Assembly (NCBI RefSeq): GCF_036250675.1
Contig: NZ_CP109592.1
Span: 8,494,001 to 8,558,000, forward strand
Reading direction: 5' to 3'
DNA length: 64,000 bases
Source of the DNA: Streptomyces sp. NBC_01689
GTDB lineage: Bacteria; Actinomycetota; Actinomycetes; Streptomycetales; Streptomycetaceae
Shown: positions 61,612 to 64,000 of the stretch, in pieces
Layout of the letters: the number at the start of each line of letters is the position of its first letter
Numbering within the stretch: position 1 is the stretch's first letter
The notes under the pieces: generated by a model
Told to the model about the DNA's origin: nothing
Seen by the model: the letters and a program-made list of their open reading frames with translations, nothing else
Databases searched by the model: none
Position numbers and translations under genes: made by a program

Positions 61612-63021
61612 GTGTTGGCCAAGGCTTACCCCGTCGATCTCCGCCGCTGCCAGGCTCTCGGCCTGGCCGGCACCGCCTTCCTCGCCCTGGGCGGTGAGAC
61701 GGCCGGCGCCCTGCCCGCCCACGATCTCCTCGCCCCCGGTTCGAGCCGCGCGGTGCTCGGGCTGGTGGGCGTGTACTTCGGCGTCGTCCTGCTGATCGCC
61801 GCGTGGGCCCTGCTCGGCACGGTCGTACGAGGGCCCGAACCACCCACCCCACGCGCCCTGTTGATGGTGCTGGCCGCCTGGGCGGCCCCCCTGCTGCTCG
61901 CCCCGCCGCTGTTCAGCCGGGACGTGTACAGCTATCTCGCCCAGGGCGCCATGGTCGACGCGCACATCGACGTCTACGCCCACGGACCCGCACAGCTCGG
62001 CGGCCCGCTCGCCGACGAGGTGGCACCGGTCTGGCAGCAGACCACCACCCCGTACGGGCCGGTCTTCCTCGCCGTCGCCTCCGCGCTGTCCGGCCTGACC
62101 CGCGGCGAGATACCGGCCGGGCTGCTCGGCATGCGCCTGGTCGCGCTGCTCGGCGTCGCGCTGATGGCGGCGGCGCTGCCCCGGCTGGCCCGGCACAGCG
62201 GTGCAGATCCGGCCGCGGCGCTGTGGCTCGGCGCGCTCAACCCGCTCGTCCTGCTGCATCTGGTGGCCGGCGCGCACAACGACGCCATCATGCTCGGGCT
62301 GCTCGGGGTGGGCCTGGTCGCCGCGCGCGGCCGGTGGCACATCGCGGGCATCGTCCTCATCACCCTCGCCGCCCTGGTCAAGGCGCCCGCCGCGCTAGGC
62401 CTGCTGGCGGTCGTGGCGTTGCGGGGCCGACCCGGCGCGGTACGGACCGTCCTGACCACCGCGGGCGTCGCGCTCGCCACCACCGTCGCGGCCACCGCCG
62501 TGGCGGGGACCGGCTACGGGTGGATAGCGGCCCTGAAGACCCCGGTCTCCCCGCACAACTGGTCGCTCACCAGCCTGCTCGGCCGGGGCACCGCCGCCGT
62601 GCTCAAGGATCTCGGCAGCGGCCTCGCGCCGCTCGCCCTGCCCGTCTGGCACGCGACCGGACTGGTCGTGACCGTGCTCGTCGTGCTGTTCATCTGGCTG
62701 CGCCTGCGACCGGGCCCCATCTACGCGCTGGGGCTCAGCCTGGGCGCGGTCGCCGTGTTCGGCCCGGCGATCCGCCCCTGGTACGCCCTGTGGGGCCTGT
62801 TCCTCATCGCCGCGGCGGCGCCGAGCGGTTCGGTGCGCCACCGTGTCGCCGCCGTCAGCGGAGTGCTCGCGCTCGCCGTGCTGCCGAGCGGTGCGCCCGC
62901 GGACGTCGGTCAGGTGGTCCTGGCCGTCTCCGGCGGCGCGCTGGCGCTCGTCGTCCTCTGGCAGGCCCGGCAGGCGGCCGTCACGGAGCCGCGGCCCCCG
63001 ATGCTGGGAGGAACCGCGTGA
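61612..63021 (+). CDS. mptB: MptB-like polyprenol-phosphomannose-dependent alpha-1,6-mannosyltransferase
   Basis: 469 residues from a GTG at 61612; a TTGACA sits 10 bases upstream but no matching -10 is clear. GT-C fold with about 12 TM helices. PLFSRDVYSYLAQGAMV carries the catalytic Asp (FSRDVYSYL) typical of MptB, and NPLVLLHLVAGAHNDAIMLGLL and VKAPAALGLL are further signatures. In mycobacteria MptA/B build the mannan core of lipoglycans; Streptomyces homologues act in glycoprotein or glycolipid mannosylation. Overlaps the next gene (GTGA). Confidence 0.9.
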   Translation: MLAKAYPVDLRRCQALGLAGTAFLALGGETAGALPAHDLLAPGSSRAVLGLVGVYFGVVLLIAAWALLGTVVRGPEPPTPRALLMVLAAWAAPLLLAPPLFSRDVYSYLAQGAMVDAHIDVYAHGPAQLGGPLADEVAPVWQQTTTPYGPVFLAVASALSGLTRGEIPAGLLGMRLVALLGVALMAAALPRLARHSGADPAAALWLGALNPLVLLHLVAGAHNDAIMLGLLGVGLVAARGRWHIAGIVLITLAALVKAPAALGLLAVVALRGRPGAVRTVLTTAGVALATTVAATAVAGTGYGWIAALKTPVSPHNWSLTSLLGRGTAAVLKDLGSGLAPLALPVWHATGLVVTVLVVLFIWLRLRPGPIYALGLSLGAVAVFGPAIRPWYALWGLFLIAAAAPSGSVRHRVAAVSGVLALAVLPSGAPADVGQVVLAVSGGALALVVLWQARQAAVTEPRPPMLGGTA

Positions 63022-64000
63022 GAGCGCCGCGAACCCGCGGCCGACGGCTGGTCCTCGTCGGCGCACTCGCCGTCGCCGTGGCCGTGTTCACCGCCACCGT
63101 GCCGTTGCTCAGGGACTGGTTCGACCTGCGGGTGTACTACGGCACCGTCGACGCCTGGACCCACCACGGCGGCGGCATCTACGACTACCTGCTCCCCGGG
63201 ACGACGTACGGCTTCACATATCCGCCGTTCGCGGCCCTCGCCATGCTGCCGATGGCGCTGGTGGGCGAGAGCACGGCGATCGCGCTCGCCCTGCTGCTCA
63301 ACCTCGTGGCGCTCGGCGCCGTGGTGTGGATCCTCGTGGGGCCGTCGCTGCGCCGTCACGGCTGGTTCGGCTTCGCCCTCGCCGCCTGCGCGCTCGCCCT
63401 GTTCGAGCCCGTCCGCGACACCTTCAGCTTCGGGCAGGTGAACCTGCTGCTGCTGGCCCTCGTGCTGAGCGACGCCTGGCTGCTGTCCACCGGCCGGGGC
63501 CGCCGGGCGGGCGTGGGCATCGGACTGGCCGCGGCCGTCAAGCTCACCCCCGCGATCTTCATCGGTCTGCTGCTGCTCGCGCGGCGCTGGCGGGCGGCGG
63601 GCGTGGCGACGGCGGTCACCGCGGGCGCCACCGCCCTGGCGGTGTGGGCGGCGCCGGGGCCGTCGCGCGTGTACTGGACCGAGGCGCTGTGGAACACCGG
63701 CCGCATCGGACGGCTCGACTACGTCTCCAACCAGTCGCTCCAGGGCGTCCTGGCCCGGCTCGCGGCTCCGGGCGAACCGAACCGCGCCGCCTGGGCGACG
63801 GCCGTCCTGCTGGCCCTGAGCGTGTGGGCGTGGCGGAGTGTGCGGGCCGTGGCGGACGAGGACTGGTCGGGCGCGTTCGCCCTCACCGGACTCGCCGCCT
63901 GCCTGGTCAGCCCGATCACCTGGGTGCACCATCTCGTCTGGCTGCTGCCGTCCTTCGCCGTGCTGCTGCACCGGCACCGTACGCGGCTTGCGGCCGTGCT
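63018..64000 (+). CDS. GT87-family polyprenol-phosphate mannosyltransferase (partial)
   Basis: Runs off the window; 327 codons are visible from a GTG at 63018 behind GGGAGGAACC. Multi-TM GT-C protein with FDLRVYYGTVDAWTHHGGGIYDYL (catalytic Asp region), YGFTYPPFAALAMLP and NVLLLALVLSD-like segments (actual GQVNLLLLALVLSD). LTPAIFIGLLLLARRWRAA, and SPITWVHHLVWLLP near the end, match the GT87/PimE-like family. Co-translated with mptB, so both probably build one mannosylated lipid or protein. Confidence 0.9.
   Translation, partial: MRAPRTRGRRLVLVGALAVAVAVFTATVPLLRDWFDLRVYYGTVDAWTHHGGGIYDYLLPGTTYGFTYPPFAALAMLPMALVGESTAIALALLLNLVALGAVVWILVGPSLRRHGWFGFALAACALALFEPVRDTFSFGQVNLLLLALVLSDAWLLSTGRGRRAGVGIGLAAAVKLTPAIFIGLLLLARRWRAAGVATAVTAGATALAVWAAPGPSRVYWTEALWNTGRIGRLDYVSNQSLQGVLARLAAPGEPNRAAWATAVLLALSVWAWRSVRAVADEDWSGAFALTGLAACLVSPITWVHHLVWLLPSFAVLLHRHRTRLAAV

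Overview
The window is typical Streptomyces chromosome. It is very GC-rich, with strong third-position GC bias, GTG/TTG starts, ATGA/GTGA overlaps between co-transcribed genes, WhiB, ANTAR and SpoIIE-type regulators, and a ram (SapB-type) morphogen operon. I saw no rRNA, tRNA, CRISPR array, insertion sequence, integrase or origin. Gene order and composition look like chromosome arm or accessory-rich sequence with many small regulator/effector pairs.

Layout. 1-12134: the start of a class V aminotransferase; a 14-TM MFS drug exporter divergent from a TetR regulator, with five near-palindromic operators between them; an FHA-FAD monooxygenase-like fusion; an L,D-transpeptidase lipoprotein; a NarL-type response regulator whose partner histidine kinase is a frameshifted remnant; a membrane metallophosphoesterase; and a secreted ExeM-type nuclease. 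13374-20200: a complete ramC-ramS-ramA-ramB operon for a SapB-like class III lanthipeptide, with no ramR beside it. 20347-33206: stress and detoxification genes (SDRs, the Hsp31/HchA deglycase, an AlkZ-like DNA glycosylase, a DinB protein, a WYL regulator, a PAS-PAS-GAF-SpoIIE phosphatase, an HxlR regulator with its neighbours, a HEAT-repeat protein and a VOC protein).

33695-42933 is a compact NRPS locus. A Pls-type membrane synthetase without an adenylation domain, a separate A-T-TE protein, a TauD-type oxygenase, and SbnB plus SbnA for 2,3-diaminopropionate make up what looks like a split Pls pathway for a diaminopropionate peptide or oligomer. It is the best candidate for an undescribed system here.

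43344-47659 holds small regulators (GAF-ANTAR, WhiB, two anti-sigma-type ATPases, a CsbD protein, a DUF6328 membrane protein and two unknowns). 47795-52815 is a two-gene RNA repair operon: an RNA ligase/polynucleotide kinase, and a four-domain MJ1316/EEP/2H-phosphoesterase/nucleotidyltransferase fusion. 53102-57806 holds membrane and small regulatory genes. 57843-59209 is a structured, riboswitch-like leader followed by crcB-DUF190-crcB for fluoride export. 59281-64000 holds uppP, glutaminase, and an MptB plus GT87 pair of polyprenol-phosphate mannosyltransferases, the last running off the window.
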